A stretch of DNA of 64,000 nucleotides, from positions 1 to 64,000 of the forward strand of contig NZ_JAKWBF010000032.1 in the NCBI RefSeq assembly GCF_022513585.1. The letters are read 5' to 3'. A program made the position numbers and the translations under genes. Each line of letters starts with the position of its first letter. Positions within the stretch are counted from its first letter, which is position 1. Below the pieces are notes generated by a model. That model ran no database searches and was not told the DNA's origin. It saw nothing but the letters and a program-made list of their open reading frames with translations. Positions 38,118-46,553 of this stretch are shown in pieces. This DNA comes from Gordonia gummivorans (lineage in GTDB: Bacteria; Actinomycetota; Actinomycetes; Mycobacteriales; Mycobacteriaceae).

Positions 38118-38217
38118 GATTCATCCCCGAGATTCGTCCGTGGGAGTTGGAGCCCTCCCCGCGGAAATAAGCAGGGAGGACACCAAGGGTAGGGGAGGAA
38201 CTTCTTCCCCTACTTTC
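38118..38217. repeat. Repeat family A, copy 4 (right end of bracketed unit)
   Basis: Reads in the opposite direction to copy 3: GAGATTCGTCCGTGGGAGTTGG, the block GGACACCAAGGGTAGGGG, and the outer hairpin GGGGAGGAA facing TTCTTCCCC. Its outer end overlaps the ltp3 stop codon (38216-38218). Confidence 0.88.
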
Positions 38218-39394
38218 AGTGCAGCGGCTTGTCCGCACCCACGAGCCACATCGAGAAGTATTGAGACCCACCGCCGTACGCGTGCCCGAGGGCTTTCCTC
38301 GCGTCGGCGACCTGATGATCGCCCGCTTTGCCCATCACCTGGATCGCGGCCTCGGCGAAGCGGATCATGCCCGACGCGCCGATCGGATTCGACGACAGCA
38401 CACCGCCGGACGGGTTGAAGGGGATCCGACCGCCGATCTCGGTTTCGCCGGCCTCGGTGAGCTTCCAGCCCTCGCCCTCGGGGGTGAAGCCCAGGTTCTC
38501 CAGCCACATCGGCTCGAACCACGAGAACGGCACGTACACTTCGGCGGCGTCGATCTCGTCGAGGGGGTTGCTGATGCCGCCGGCCTTCCAGAGTGCCGCT
38601 GCCGCATCGCGACCCGCCTGCGGGCTGACGACGTTGCGGTGGGCGTAGGACAGCGGTTCGGTGCGCATCGCGGTGGCGTGAACCCACGCGACCGGATCGC
38701 CCGCGGCGACGGCATCGTCGGCGGCCTGCTCGTCACCGATGACCACTGCGCACGCACCGTCCGACGACGGGCAGGTCTCGTCGTAGCGGATCGGATCCCA
38801 CAGCATCTGTGAGCTCATCACCTTCTCGACGGTCTGATCCGGCTGATGCAGGTGGGCGAGGGGGTTCAACGCGCCGTTACGGCGATCCTTGGCGGCGACC
38901 ATCGCGCCGACGTGCTCGGGCGCACCCGACTGGCGGATGTAGGAGCGCACGTGTGGGGCGAAGAAGCCGCCCGCACCGGCACCCACCGGCTTGGTGAAGG
39001 GAACGGGAATCGACAACGCCCACATGGCATTCGACTCGGACTGCTTCTCCCAGGCGACGGCCAGCACGCGGCGGTGTACGCCGGCGAACACCAGCGACGC
39101 GGCGACATTGGCCGTCGACCCGCCGACCGAGCCTGCCGTATGTACACGGATCAGCCGCTTGCCGACCGCGCCGATCGCCTCGGCCATGGCGAGTTCGGGC
39201 ATCATGGCGCCCTCGAAAAGGTCGGGGGCCTTGCCGATCACGATGGCGTCGATGTCGTCGATGGAGACCTTGGCGTCGGCGAGCGCGGCGTCGATGGCCT
39301 CACGGCACATGCCGGCCATCGTGACGTCGTGGCGTTTGGCGACGTATTTGGTCTGCCCGGTCCCGAGTACCGCTGCGCGATTGTTGTGTGCCAT
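38216..39394 (-). CDS. ltp3: Thiolase-like lipid-transfer protein Ltp3
   Basis: SCP-x-type thiolase-fold protein, 392 residues, of the Ltp2/Ltp3/Ltp4 group that acts as steroid side-chain retro-aldolases with DUF35 partners. The usual acyl-accepting Cys loop reads VHTAGSVGGSTANVAASL with no Cys, as expected for this group. The C-terminal block IPFNPSGGVLSSNPIGASG replaces the classic GHPxGxxG. Order ltp3-ltp4-DUF35 and divergence from an F420 oxidoreductase match Rv3523-Rv3520c. The start overlaps the ltp4 stop (TGATG). The substrate is inferred. Confidence 0.8.
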   Translation of the reverse strand: MAHNNRAAVLGTGQTKYVAKRHDVTMAGMCREAIDAALADAKVSIDDIDAIVIGKAPDLFEGAMMPELAMAEAIGAVGKRLIRVHTAGSVGGSTANVAASLVFAGVHRRVLAVAWEKQSESNAMWALSIPVPFTKPVGAGAGGFFAPHVRSYIRQSGAPEHVGAMVAAKDRRNGALNPLAHLHQPDQTVEKVMSSQMLWDPIRYDETCPSSDGACAVVIGDEQAADDAVAAGDPVAWVHATAMRTEPLSYAHRNVVSPQAGRDAAAALWKAGGISNPLDEIDAAEVYVPFSWFEPMWLENLGFTPEGEGWKLTEAGETEIGGRIPFNPSGGVLSSNPIGASGMIRFAEAAIQVMGKAGDHQVADARKALGHAYGGGSQYFSMWLVGADKPLH

Positions 39395-40440
39395 CAGTTT
39401 TCGTCTCCTGCGGTCTCGGCAGCGAGGGTGACCACCATGTTCTGTTGCAGCAGCGGGCCGCTCGACGCGTGGGCGAGCGCGGTCTGCGCGTTGCCGGTGA
39501 GGATCTCGTGTGCCGCGTAGCCGACGCGCTGCAAGCCGGCCGAGAAGAGCGAGTTGCCGGCCAGCGATCCGCCGGATGGGTTGATACGCACGGTCTCCGG
39601 CAATTCGAGCGCGTTGCGCACGATCAGCTCCTGATGCGTGTAGGACGCATTGATCTCGGCCACGTCAACGGCTCGGCTCCGGCCGGCAAACGCCGTGTCG
39701 CCGGCCAGCTTGGTCGACGGCGACACGGTGAGGTCGCGTGCGCCGAAGTTGGGTGTGTCGATGCGATGGTCCCAACCGGTCACGAAGGCCGGGTTGGCGA
39801 CGAGCTCGCGGGCCCGACGTTCGCTGGCGATGACGACCGCCGCCGCGGCGTCGGTGTATGGCGCGATGTCGTGGGCGCGCAACGGATTCGCTACGTAGTC
39901 GGACGCGAGAAGCTCGTCGACGGAGGCTCCGGTGGTGCGTGCCGCAACGGCGGCCATGTCGGCCTCGGTCCAGACGCCGGCATCGATCCCGGCGCGGGCC
40001 TGCAGGGCGCCGAGCGCGCGGGCATCGGGCCACAGTGGCGCGACGGTGTACGGGTCGGTCTGCAGTGCCAAGGTCTGATCCATGTTGCCCGCGGTCGCCT
40101 TGCCGAATCCGTAGGCGAGCGCGAGGTCGACCTCGCCGGTGGCGATCTTCACCCACGCCTCGTAGAGCGCCCAGGCGCCGTCCATCTCCACGTGGGACTC
40201 GTTGATCGGCGGCATGGCGCCGATCGAGTCGATCGCCGAGATGAACGAGAAGGCACGTCCGGCAAGGTAATCCGACGAGCCGCTGCACCAGAACTCGATG
40301 TCGGTGCGGGCGATGCCGAGTTCGGCGTAGAGCTTGTCGAAGCAGGGGATCAGCATTTCGACGCCGTTGGTGGTGCCATGGGTGCCGGCGACGTTGGGGC
40401 TGTGCGCGAAGCCGACGATCGCGATGCGGGGCAGGGTCAT
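39394..40440 (-). CDS. ltp4: Thiolase-like protein Ltp4
   Basis: Thiolase-fold protein of 348 residues (ATG 40440; a GTG at 40470 would overlap the DUF35 gene by 14 bp). It shows PRIAIVGFAHSPNV, the ASYTHQELIVRNAL block and INPSGGSLAGNSLFSAG in place of thiolase His and Cys loops. It probably forms a complex with Ltp3 and the DUF35 protein encoded upstream. A short direct repeat TCAGAGGTGGTC (about 40440-40468) lies at the junction with the DUF35 gene. Confidence 0.78.
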   Translation of the reverse strand: MTLPRIAIVGFAHSPNVAGTHGTTNGVEMLIPCFDKLYAELGIARTDIEFWCSGSSDYLAGRAFSFISAIDSIGAMPPINESHVEMDGAWALYEAWVKIATGEVDLALAYGFGKATAGNMDQTLALQTDPYTVAPLWPDARALGALQARAGIDAGVWTEADMAAVAARTTGASVDELLASDYVANPLRAHDIAPYTDAAAAVVIASERRARELVANPAFVTGWDHRIDTPNFGARDLTVSPSTKLAGDTAFAGRSRAVDVAEINASYTHQELIVRNALELPETVRINPSGGSLAGNSLFSAGLQRVGYAAHEILTGNAQTALAHASSGPLLQQNMVVTLAAETAGDEN

Positions 40441-40456
40441 CAGAGGTGGTCCCTTA

Positions 40457-41578
40457 TCAGAGGTGGTCACGGTAGGTTTCGTAGTCGGCGTCGTCCTCGC
40501 CGGTGGGTGCGAAGTGGCTGATGTTGCCGATCGAGTACTCCCACTCCTCTTCGGGCGCCCACACGGCCTTGACGCGCATGCCCATTCGGACGTCGGACGC
40601 CTCGCAGTCGAGGATGAGGTGCAGGAAGGGGATGTCGGAGCCGTCGAGCAAGACGTAGGCGGCGACGTAGGGCGGCTTGATCCGCTGGCCCTGGAACGGC
40701 ACGTTGACGATGCAGAACGTGGTGACGATGCCGGTGTCGGCGAGTTCGACCCGTTCGACGCTGCGCGCGCCGTCGGCGGGACTGACCCCGCGCGGCGGGA
40801 AGTAGACGCGGCCCGCGTCGACGCCGGAACCGATCCGGCTGCCGATCAGCTTGCCCGCCTTGAGTCCTTCGAGGTAGACCGACTCTTCTTCGTTGGCGGA
40901 GTGGATGATCTCGGTGGTGATCGGCGTCGTGATGACCACGTTGGTGTCGCCCGAGTCCAACGCCCCGTCGCTGCGCTCGCCCGAGTCCAACGCCCCGTCG
41001 CTGCGCTCGCCCGAGTCCAACGCCCCGTCGCTGCGCTCGCCCGAGTCCTCTTCGGTGTTGGCCGGCGCCGTTTCGGTGGCATCGCCGGCAGCGAAGTGTG
41101 CGATGTCGTCGATGCGGCCGGTTCGGGCGGAACGCCACACCGCGTGTACCCGCATGCCGGTGGACATCTCGTCGGCGGAGTCGACGGCCACGGCGTGCAG
41201 CAGTCCGGTGTCGGCGCCGTCGAGCTTGATCAGGGCCCACGCGAAGGGACGATCGAGGGGCTGGGCGGCGGTGGGTTCCGATTGCCACGTCCACGTGGTC
41301 ACCGTGCCGACGCTTGCCACATCGACGAGCTCCGACGTCCGCGATCCGGTGGTGGGGTCGAACTCGACGGGCGGTACCGACACGGTGCCGTCGCTGTTCG
41401 CCGACCCGACGATCCGCCCGTCCCGCAGGGCCAGCGCGAACTGGCTCAAGACCGGACCGAGGGAACGGGTGTACCCGAAGGAATTCGACAGCGGAGCCGT
41501 CAGGATCGGCGATTTCGGTTCTTCGACAACGGCCACAGGCGACGCATGGCCAGGCGAGGTGGTTGCGCTGATGCTCAC
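40457..41578 (-). CDS. Double DUF35 (OB-fold) partner of Ltp3/Ltp4, with repeat linker
   Basis: A 373-residue protein with two OB-fold DUF35/DUF35_N units (LVDVASVGTVTTWTWQSEP and VELADTGIVTTFCIVNVPF). Such proteins partner thiolase-like aldolases (Ltp2-ChsH2). The two halves are joined by three exact copies of DSGERSDGAL plus a part copy, from a 30-bp DNA repeat (40951-41048). Start GTG 41578 is tentative; the frame continues to 41626 through a KstR-like box. First gene of the ltp4-ltp3 operon. Confidence 0.8.
   Translation of the reverse strand: MSISATTSPGHASPVAVVEEPKSPILTAPLSNSFGYTRSLGPVLSQFALALRDGRIVGSANSDGTVSVPPVEFDPTTGSRTSELVDVASVGTVTTWTWQSEPTAAQPLDRPFAWALIKLDGADTGLLHAVAVDSADEMSTGMRVHAVWRSARTGRIDDIAHFAAGDATETAPANTEEDSGERSDGALDSGERSDGALDSGERSDGALDSGDTNVVITTPITTEIIHSANEEESVYLEGLKAGKLIGSRIGSGVDAGRVYFPPRGVSPADGARSVERVELADTGIVTTFCIVNVPFQGQRIKPPYVAAYVLLDGSDIPFLHLILDCEASDVRMGMRVKAVWAPEEEWEYSIGNISHFAPTGEDDADYETYRDHL
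40951..41048. repeat. 30-bp tandem repeat inside the DUF35 gene (family C)
   Basis: Three identical 30-bp units (40951-40980, 40981-41010, 41011-41040) and an 8-bp remainder. Read on the coding strand each contains GCGAGCGCAGCGACGGGG. The same 18-bp core, with one change, occurs twice at 54866-54913 upstream of yrbE4A, also with 30-bp spacing. Confidence 0.92.
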
Positions 41579-41587
41579 ACCAACGAG

Positions 41588-41601
41588 TAGAACACGTTCT
41601 A
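41588..41601. promoter_or_regulatory. KstR-like operator, DUF35-ltp operon / F420 oxidoreductase
   Basis: TAGAACACGTTCTA, a full match to the KstR-type box. It lies 10 bp before the proposed leftward GTG and 70 bp before the rightward GTG at 41671, so it could control both. Confidence 0.78.
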
Positions 41602-41670
41602 GTATTGGGCACAAGGTGCACGTCACGGACTCGCCCCGCGGTGTCGGCGAGCAGGATGAACTGGAGAACT

Positions 41671-42708
41671 GTGAAGCTCGGACTACAGCTCGGATACTGG
41701 GGCGCCGACCCCATTCCCAACGCCCCGGAGCTCATCGCGGCCGCCGAACAGAGCGGCTTCGAGGCCGTGTTCACGGCCGAATCGTGGGGCTCGGACGCCT
41801 ACACCCCGTTGGCGTGGTGGGGTGCCGCGACAACGCGGGTGCGCCTCGGCACGGCGGTGGCCCAGCTGTCCGCACGTCCGCCCACGTCCCTCGCGATGGC
41901 CGCGTTGACGCTCGACCATCTGTCCGGCGGCCGCCACATCATCGGGCTGGGCGTGTCGGGTCCGCAGGTGGTCGAAGGCTGGTACGGCCAGCCGTTCGGC
42001 AAGCCGTTGGCCCGGACTCGCGACTACGTCCAGGTGGTTCGCGACGTCCTCGCCCGCGAGCAGCGAGTGACCAATCCGGGCGACCACTATCCGTTGCCCT
42101 ATCCGCCCGATGCGCCCGGATCGACCGGACTGGGCAAGCCGCTCAAGCCGATCACCCACCCGTTGCGCGCCGACATCCCGATCTGGCTGGGCGCCGAAGG
42201 GCCGAAGAACGTCGCGCAGACCGCGGAGATCGCCGACGGGTGGCTGGCCATCTTCTTCAGCCTCGGCCTCGCCGATCAATACAACGCCTGGCTCGACGAG
42301 GGTTTCGCGCGACCGGGGGCCCGACGCAGCCGGCAGGACTTCGAGGTGGCGGCCACCGCACAGGTCGTCGTCACCGACGACGTCGGATCGGTACTCGACG
42401 CCTACCGTCCGTCCACTGCGCTGTATGTGGGCGGAATGGGCGCGAAGGAGAAGAACTTTCACGCCGAACTGTATCGGCGGATGGGGTATGGCGATCAGGT
42501 CGACGAGATCGTCGAGCTGTTCCTGGCGGGCCGCAAGGCGGAGGCCATCGCCGCGGTACCCGACGAGATGGTGCGCGAGACGATGATCGTGGGCACCGAA
42601 GACGAAGTGCGCCACCAGATCAAGCAGTGGGAGGCTGCGGGCGTCACGATGCTCATGGTCACCGCACGCGACCCCGCGATGATTCGTCAGTTGGCGACGT
42701 TGGTGTGA
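41671..42708 (+). CDS. F420-dependent LLM-class oxidoreductase (Rv3520c type)
   Basis: Luciferase-like TIM barrel of 345 residues, expected to use coenzyme F420. GTG 41671 follows GGAG (41662-41665) and begins VKLGLQLGYWGADPI, the family N-terminus; the frame open from 41605 lacks support. Motifs: AESWGSDAYTPLAW, LGTAVAQLSARPP, DHLSGGRHIIGLGVSGPQ and IPIWLGAEGPKN. It is divergent from the DUF35-ltp operon over a KstR-like box, as in M. tuberculosis. Substrate unknown. Confidence 0.85.
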   Translation: MKLGLQLGYWGADPIPNAPELIAAAEQSGFEAVFTAESWGSDAYTPLAWWGAATTRVRLGTAVAQLSARPPTSLAMAALTLDHLSGGRHIIGLGVSGPQVVEGWYGQPFGKPLARTRDYVQVVRDVLAREQRVTNPGDHYPLPYPPDAPGSTGLGKPLKPITHPLRADIPIWLGAEGPKNVAQTAEIADGWLAIFFSLGLADQYNAWLDEGFARPGARRSRQDFEVAATAQVVVTDDVGSVLDAYRPSTALYVGGMGAKEKNFHAELYRRMGYGDQVDEIVELFLAGRKAEAIAAVPDEMVRETMIVGTEDEVRHQIKQWEAAGVTMLMVTARDPAMIRQLATLV

Positions 42709-42797
42709 GTTTGAACCTGACACCTCCGTTCGCTCCCTGGGGTCCACCACTGCCGACTTCCGCTGCCTGAGGTGCCTCCGCACCTGGGCTACCCCCG

Positions 42798-42926
42798 CTG
42801 CCTGAGGTGCGACGAGCGCTAGCGAGGAGCCTCGAAGGCCCGGTGAGACAAGGAAAGTCGGCGACCAAGAGGTGAGGTCACCAGGCCTTCGAGGCTCTCG
42901 GCTAGCGCCTCGAGCACCTCAGGCAG
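42798..42926. repeat. Repeat family B, copy 3 (long hairpin)
   Basis: Arms of about 49 nt: CTGCCTGAGGTGCGACGAGC at 42798 and, on the right, GCTAGCGCCTCGAGCACCTC ending near 42926. Both contain GCCTCGAAGGCC/GGCCTTCGAGGC. The loop is about 30 nt. Such a hairpin between convergent genes fits a bidirectional terminator. Confidence 0.85.
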
Positions 42927-43040
42927 CGGAGGTGGGCAGCGGGGTAATCCAGGCAGCGGAGGTGGGCAGCGGGGTAATCCAGGCAGCGGAGGTGGGCGGC
43001 GGGGTAATCCAGGCCGCGGAGGTGGGCAGTGGAAGGCGGG
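42921..43040. repeat. 30-bp tandem repeat, about 3.7 copies
   Basis: Unit AGGCAGCGGAGGTGGGCAGC followed by GGGGTAATCC, starting at 42921, 42951, 42981 (one change) and 43011 (degenerate). The units abut with no spacers, so this is a minisatellite and not CRISPR. It overlaps the right end of repeat B copy 3. Confidence 0.9.
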
Positions 43041-43074
43041 TCGGGCAGCGGAAGGGCGCCTCGGGAGCGGTCGG

Positions 43075-44550
43075 CTATCCGGAATGGGTTGCGTGGCTGT
43101 GTGATTCGACAGGCTGTGTGGTTGCGCGGCGTCGACGGAGGGTCACAAAGAAGCTTCTGGGCACCATGGTGAGTCGTTCGGTGACGTCGAGTTCGTAGTC
43201 GGCGTCGGGGGTGAGGTCGTACCGGTGTACGAGTCGGGCGAGGACGAGAACCGACTCGTGGAGCGCGAATTGCCGTCCGATGCAGGCGCGCATGCCGGTG
43301 CCGAAGGGTTTGTAGCTGTGCGCCGGCCGCTTCTTGATCTCTTCGGGAAGGAAGCGGTCGGGGTCGAAGCGTTCGGGTTCGTCCCACACCGCGGGATCGC
43401 GGTGTACCTGCCCGAGCATGATCAGTGCCCAGTCGTCGGTGCGCATGGGGTACCGTCCGCCGAGTACGGTGTCGGACAACGGGGTTCGGGAGAACGCCGG
43501 CACCGTCGGCCAGATGCGCAGCGACTCGTCGAGGCACCGCCGGATATGACGGAACTTCGACACCTGATCGAAGGTCGGTTCCGCGTCGGGGTCGTCGCCG
43601 AGGATCGCGTCGGCTTCCTCCTGTGCGCGGCGAAGGCAGTCCGGGTTGGTGGCCAGGAAGTAGAGGGTGAACGACAGTGCGCCCGAGGTCGTCTCGTGGC
43701 CGGCGACGAGAAAGGTCAGGATCTGGTAGCGAATGTTGATCGGGGACAGCCGTTCCCCGGTCTCCGGATGGGCGACGTTGAGCATGATGCCCAACAGATC
43801 GTGTTGGGATCGGTCATCGGCCCGGGCGGCGATCAGGTCGTCGAGCAGTTCGTCGGCCCATTCCTGGTCCTTGGCCATCTTGTGACTGAGGAACTTCCCG
43901 GCCAGTTTCCCGCCGGGTGCGGTGCGGATACCGCCTTTGCGTCGCGCGGTGGCCAGACCGCGGATCATTGCGCCGACGAACGGATGGGGAGTCGGGCTGG
44001 TGAACGACCCGAAATCACGGCTGAAGGCCGACCGGCTGAGGGTTTCCATGGTCAGCTTCGTCATGTCGCGCGTGACGTCGACACGCGAGGTCGGCAGTCC
44101 GTCCCAGTACTCGAACAGTTCGCGAGTCACCGCCAGCATGATCTCGTGATACGACCGCATCGACGCCTTGGTGAACGCGGGCATCAAGAGGTCGTGGGCC
44201 AGCTGCCAGTTCGGCTCGTCGTTGTACGCCGTGAACAGACCGTCTCCGCCGAACTCGCGTAGCGCGTCGATCGCGGGCGGCAAGGTCTTCTGGAATCGGG
44301 TCTCGTCGCACAGTTCGGCGACGAGTTCCGCGGTGGCGACGAAGACGAACTTCTGCCGGAAGATCTTCAGTTCATAGATCTCGCCGAGTTCCTTGCCCAG
44401 CGTGAGGACGCTGAGGATCGGGTTGCGCGGATCGGAAACCTCAAGGTCACCGACGATCGGCCGGCGCTTGCCCGGATGGGGGAACTCTTGACCGGACCAG
44501 CTGTTACGAAGCCAGTGTGTCCGCGCGGCCTGCGCCAACCTACCTGCCAC
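43075..44550 (-). CDS. Cytochrome P450, CYP102-haem-domain-like
   Basis: A 491-residue P450 of the fatty-acid-hydroxylase type rather than the CYP125 type. It has the I-helix FLVAGHETTSGALSF, ESLRIWPTVPAF (ExxR), the PERFDPDRFLPE meander and the Cys ligand in FGTGMRACIGRQFALHE. These resemble the haem domain of CYP102 (BM3), but no reductase domain is fused, so separate redox partners are needed. Start GTG 44550. It lies between KstR-type genes but shows no box of its own. Confidence 0.85.
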   Translation of the reverse strand: MAGRLAQAARTHWLRNSWSGQEFPHPGKRRPIVGDLEVSDPRNPILSVLTLGKELGEIYELKIFRQKFVFVATAELVAELCDETRFQKTLPPAIDALREFGGDGLFTAYNDEPNWQLAHDLLMPAFTKASMRSYHEIMLAVTRELFEYWDGLPTSRVDVTRDMTKLTMETLSRSAFSRDFGSFTSPTPHPFVGAMIRGLATARRKGGIRTAPGGKLAGKFLSHKMAKDQEWADELLDDLIAARADDRSQHDLLGIMLNVAHPETGERLSPINIRYQILTFLVAGHETTSGALSFTLYFLATNPDCLRRAQEEADAILGDDPDAEPTFDQVSKFRHIRRCLDESLRIWPTVPAFSRTPLSDTVLGGRYPMRTDDWALIMLGQVHRDPAVWDEPERFDPDRFLPEEIKKRPAHSYKPFGTGMRACIGRQFALHESVLVLARLVHRYDLTPDADYELDVTERLTMVPRSFFVTLRRRRATTQPVESHSHATHSG

Positions 44551-44650
44551 CGTCGCGCCCCCGTGTCGTCCGCGGCCCCGATACCTTGTCGAGACCGGGC
44601 CCTATTATGCCGGGCGTTTGCCCCACTTGTATCCGCTGGTGGCGGACAGA

Positions 44651-45652
44651 TTAGCCGTGAAACGAGGCGCTGACCTCGGCGAGGCACTCGTCGGCCATCG
44701 GGAACGGTTGATAGAGGGCCACCCGATCGGCGATTCCTGCAGCTCGCGCGGCGATGGTCGCGGCGACCTCGGCGGGCGTTCCGCGAGTGACGATGGTGTC
44801 CAGCAGGCCGTCGTCGACGAGGTCGGCCATCTCGGCCCACCGGCCCTGCTTCGACAACAGGTTGAGCTCGGGCTGCAGGTCGCCGTAGCCGTGCAGGTCG
44901 AGGACGGGGCGGTAGGCCGGCGTCGAACCGTAGAAGGAGAGTAGTCGGCGTGCCGCGGCGACGGCCACGTCGTACTCGGCCTCGTCGCGGCCGGTTGCGA
45001 CGATGATCTCGGGGATCACCGTGAACTCGGATCGCGTCCGCCCGGACGCCGCGAGGCCGGCGGCGACGAGGGGCATGACGGACTCTCGGACAAATCGATC
45101 GCTGGTGAACGGCATGATCAGCAGTCCGTCGCAGTGCGTGGCGACCGCCCGGGTCAGTCGCGGCCCGAGCGCGCCGACGTAGATCGGTGGCGGGCCGTAC
45201 GGATTGGGGCCCGGGTTGAACGCCGGGGTCATCAGGCGGTGCCGGTAGAAACGACCATCGACGTCGAGGCGGGTACCGGAACTCCAGCAGTCGAAGATGG
45301 CCCGCAACGCTGCGACGAACTCGACCATCCGGTCGACGGGGTGGTCGAACTCGGCGCCGAACCGCTTCTCGATCTGCGGGCGAATCTGGGTGCCGAGACC
45401 CAGCGTGAAGCGCCCGCCGGAGATGAGTTGCAGGTCGTTGGCCTGGTGCGCGACGTGAATCGGGTTGCGCGGGAATGCGATCGCCACATTGGTGAGAAGG
45501 CTGACCGGTGCCGCGCCGGCGGCCAGGATCAAGGGCGTGAAGACGTCGTGCGGTCCTTCGAACGTGAACACGCCGTCGATGCCTGCACTATGGAGTGCGG
45601 CGGTGCGTTCGGCGGCGTTCTGCGGGCCGAAGAGCGCCGTGAGGAGTCGCAC
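44651..45652 (-). CDS. F420-dependent LLM-class oxidoreductase (TIGR03617-like)
   Basis: TIM-barrel luciferase-like protein of 333 residues. The start is placed at GTG 45652, 10 bp after the echA19 stop; the frame stays open far upstream only because it reads echA19 out of frame. Motifs: GIDGVFTFEGPHDVF, LLTNVAIAFPRNPIHVA, ISGGRFTLGLGTQIRPQIEKRF and YVGALGPRLTRAV. It likely shares a transcript with echA19. F420 use is inferred from the family. Confidence 0.82.
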   Translation of the reverse strand: MRLLTALFGPQNAAERTAALHSAGIDGVFTFEGPHDVFTPLILAAGAAPVSLLTNVAIAFPRNPIHVAHQANDLQLISGGRFTLGLGTQIRPQIEKRFGAEFDHPVDRMVEFVAALRAIFDCWSSGTRLDVDGRFYRHRLMTPAFNPGPNPYGPPPIYVGALGPRLTRAVATHCDGLLIMPFTSDRFVRESVMPLVAAGLAASGRTRSEFTVIPEIIVATGRDEAEYDVAVAAARRLLSFYGSTPAYRPVLDLHGYGDLQPELNLLSKQGRWAEMADLVDDGLLDTIVTRGTPAEVAATIAARAAGIADRVALYQPFPMADECLAEVSASFHG

Positions 45653-45662
45653 GACCCGGTGC

Positions 45663-46484
45663 TCACTCGCCGGTGAAGACCGGCTTTTCCTTGTTGGCGA
45701 AGGCGCGCGGCCCCACCTTGGCGTCCTTGCTCTTGAACACCGCGATGCCGAGCTTGGATTCGATCTCGAAGGCGTCGAGCTCGTGGAGACCCTCGGTGTC
45801 GCGCATGGTCTTGAGGATGGCCTGGACCGCCAGCGGCCCGTTGCCCGCGATGGTCTCCGCGATGTCGAGTGCGGTGTCGAGGGCGGTCCCGTCGGGGACG
45901 ACGTAGCCGATGAGGCCGTACTCCTTGGCCTCGGCCGCGGTGATGTGGCGTCCGGTGAGCAACAGGTCGGCGGCGATGGTGTACGGGATCTGCCGAGGGA
46001 GCCGAACGGCGCTGCCGCCCAACGGGAACAGGCCCCATCGTGCCTCCGCGACACCGAATTTCGCGGTCTCGCCGGCGACGCGGATGTCGGTGCCCTGCAG
46101 GATCTCGGTACCACCGGCGATGGCGGGGCCCTCGACCGCCGCGATCAACGGCTTGGTGAGCCGACGACCCTTGAGCAGGGCCGGCAGCGCTGCCGGATTC
46201 CAGGTGCCCTGATCGACGGTGTCACCTGGCGCGTTCTTCGACATGGCCTTCAGGTCCATGCCCGCGCAGAAAGCGCCGCCGGCTCCGGTGAGGATCGCGA
46301 CCCGGATGTCCGGGTCGTTGTCGACGCGATCCCAGGCCTCCACCATGATGCTCATCATCTCGGCCGACAGCGCGTTGCGCGCTTCCGGCCGGTTCATGGT
46401 GACGATCAGTACGTGGCCGCGCTTCTCGACCAGGCAGTGCGGGGCGTGGTCGGTGTCGGCGGTGGAGTCGGTGAGTGCGGTCAT
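45663..46484 (-). CDS. echA19: Steroid enoyl-CoA hydratase EchA19
   Basis: Crotonase-family enzyme expected to hydrate the unsaturated steroid side-chain CoA ester made by FadE enzymes. The 273 residues show oxyanion-hole glycines in [13 protein letters not shown] and [16 protein letters not shown], and catalytic acids in [17 protein letters not shown]. Start ATG 46484 with AGGAG 7 nt upstream; the much longer open frame is spurious. Divergent from fadD19 across a KstR-like box, as in M. tuberculosis (Rv3516/Rv3515c). Confidence 0.88.
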   Translation of the reverse strand: MTALTDSTADTDHAPHCLVEKRGHVLIVTMNRPEARNALSAEMMSIMVEAWDRVDNDPDIRVAILTGAGGAFCAGMDLKAMSKNAPGDTVDQGTWNPAALPALLKGRRLTKPLIAAVEGPAIAGGTEILQGTDIRVAGETAKFGVAEARWGLFPLGGSAVRLPRQIPYTIAADLLLTGRHITAAEAKEYGLIGYVVPDGTALDTALDIAETIAGNGPLAVQAILKTMRDTEGLHELDAFEIESKLGIAVFKSKDAKVGPRAFANKEKPVFTGE

Positions 46485-46528
46485 CGTCGTCTCCTGGAAA
46501 TCGCGTGAAACAGCAGCTTGCCGAAAAC

Positions 46529-46546
46529 GATAACACGTTCTAATTT
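46529..46546. promoter_or_regulatory. KstR-like operator and -10 of fadD19
   Basis: GATAACACGTTCTA (46529-46542) matches the KstR-type box except the first base. It overlaps the -10 TAATTT (46541-46546), which is 7 nt before the fadD19 ATG at 46554. It would also control the divergent echA19, 45 bp away. Confidence 0.75.
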
Positions 46547-46553
46547 TGTTGCC

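Larger units (their letters stand above)
36938..38217. mobile_element. Candidate 1.28-kb element: nuclease gene between inverted A repeats
   Basis: Copies 3 and 4 of repeat A face each other across a single gene for an AbiEi/DUF559-type protein. They share blocks absent from the solo copies (CTCCAACTCCC and GGACGAATCTCGGGGA), so they belong together as terminal inverted repeats. Both outer ends fall on stop codons of the flanking genes. I see no transposase in the unit and no clear target duplication. Mobility is inferred from architecture only. Confidence 0.5.
42709..43074. other. Repeat-rich intergenic region between convergent genes
   Basis: A 366-bp gap holding repeat B copy 3 and a 30-bp tandem repeat. 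No gene is supported; the short frames run through repeats. It lies between the stop codons of the F420 oxidoreductase and a P450. Confidence 0.75.

Noticed and set aside
40951..41048. Possible CRISPR array inside the DUF35 gene
   Set aside because: The units are contiguous, in frame and translated as a protein linker.
40893..42770. A 625-residue rightward frame across the F420 oxidoreductase
   Set aside because: It is a frame shadow with Arg/Gly-rich composition. The conserved protein lies in the other frame from 41671.
42921..43040. Possible CRISPR array from regular 30-bp repeats
   Set aside because: Units are directly abutting with no spacers, and no cas genes are in the window.
44651..46114. 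A 487-residue frame that would fuse an enoyl hydratase region to an F420 oxidoreductase
   Set aside because: The first 150 residues are Ser/Pro/Arg-rich and read echA19 out of frame. The real start is the GTG at 45652, just after the echA19 stop.
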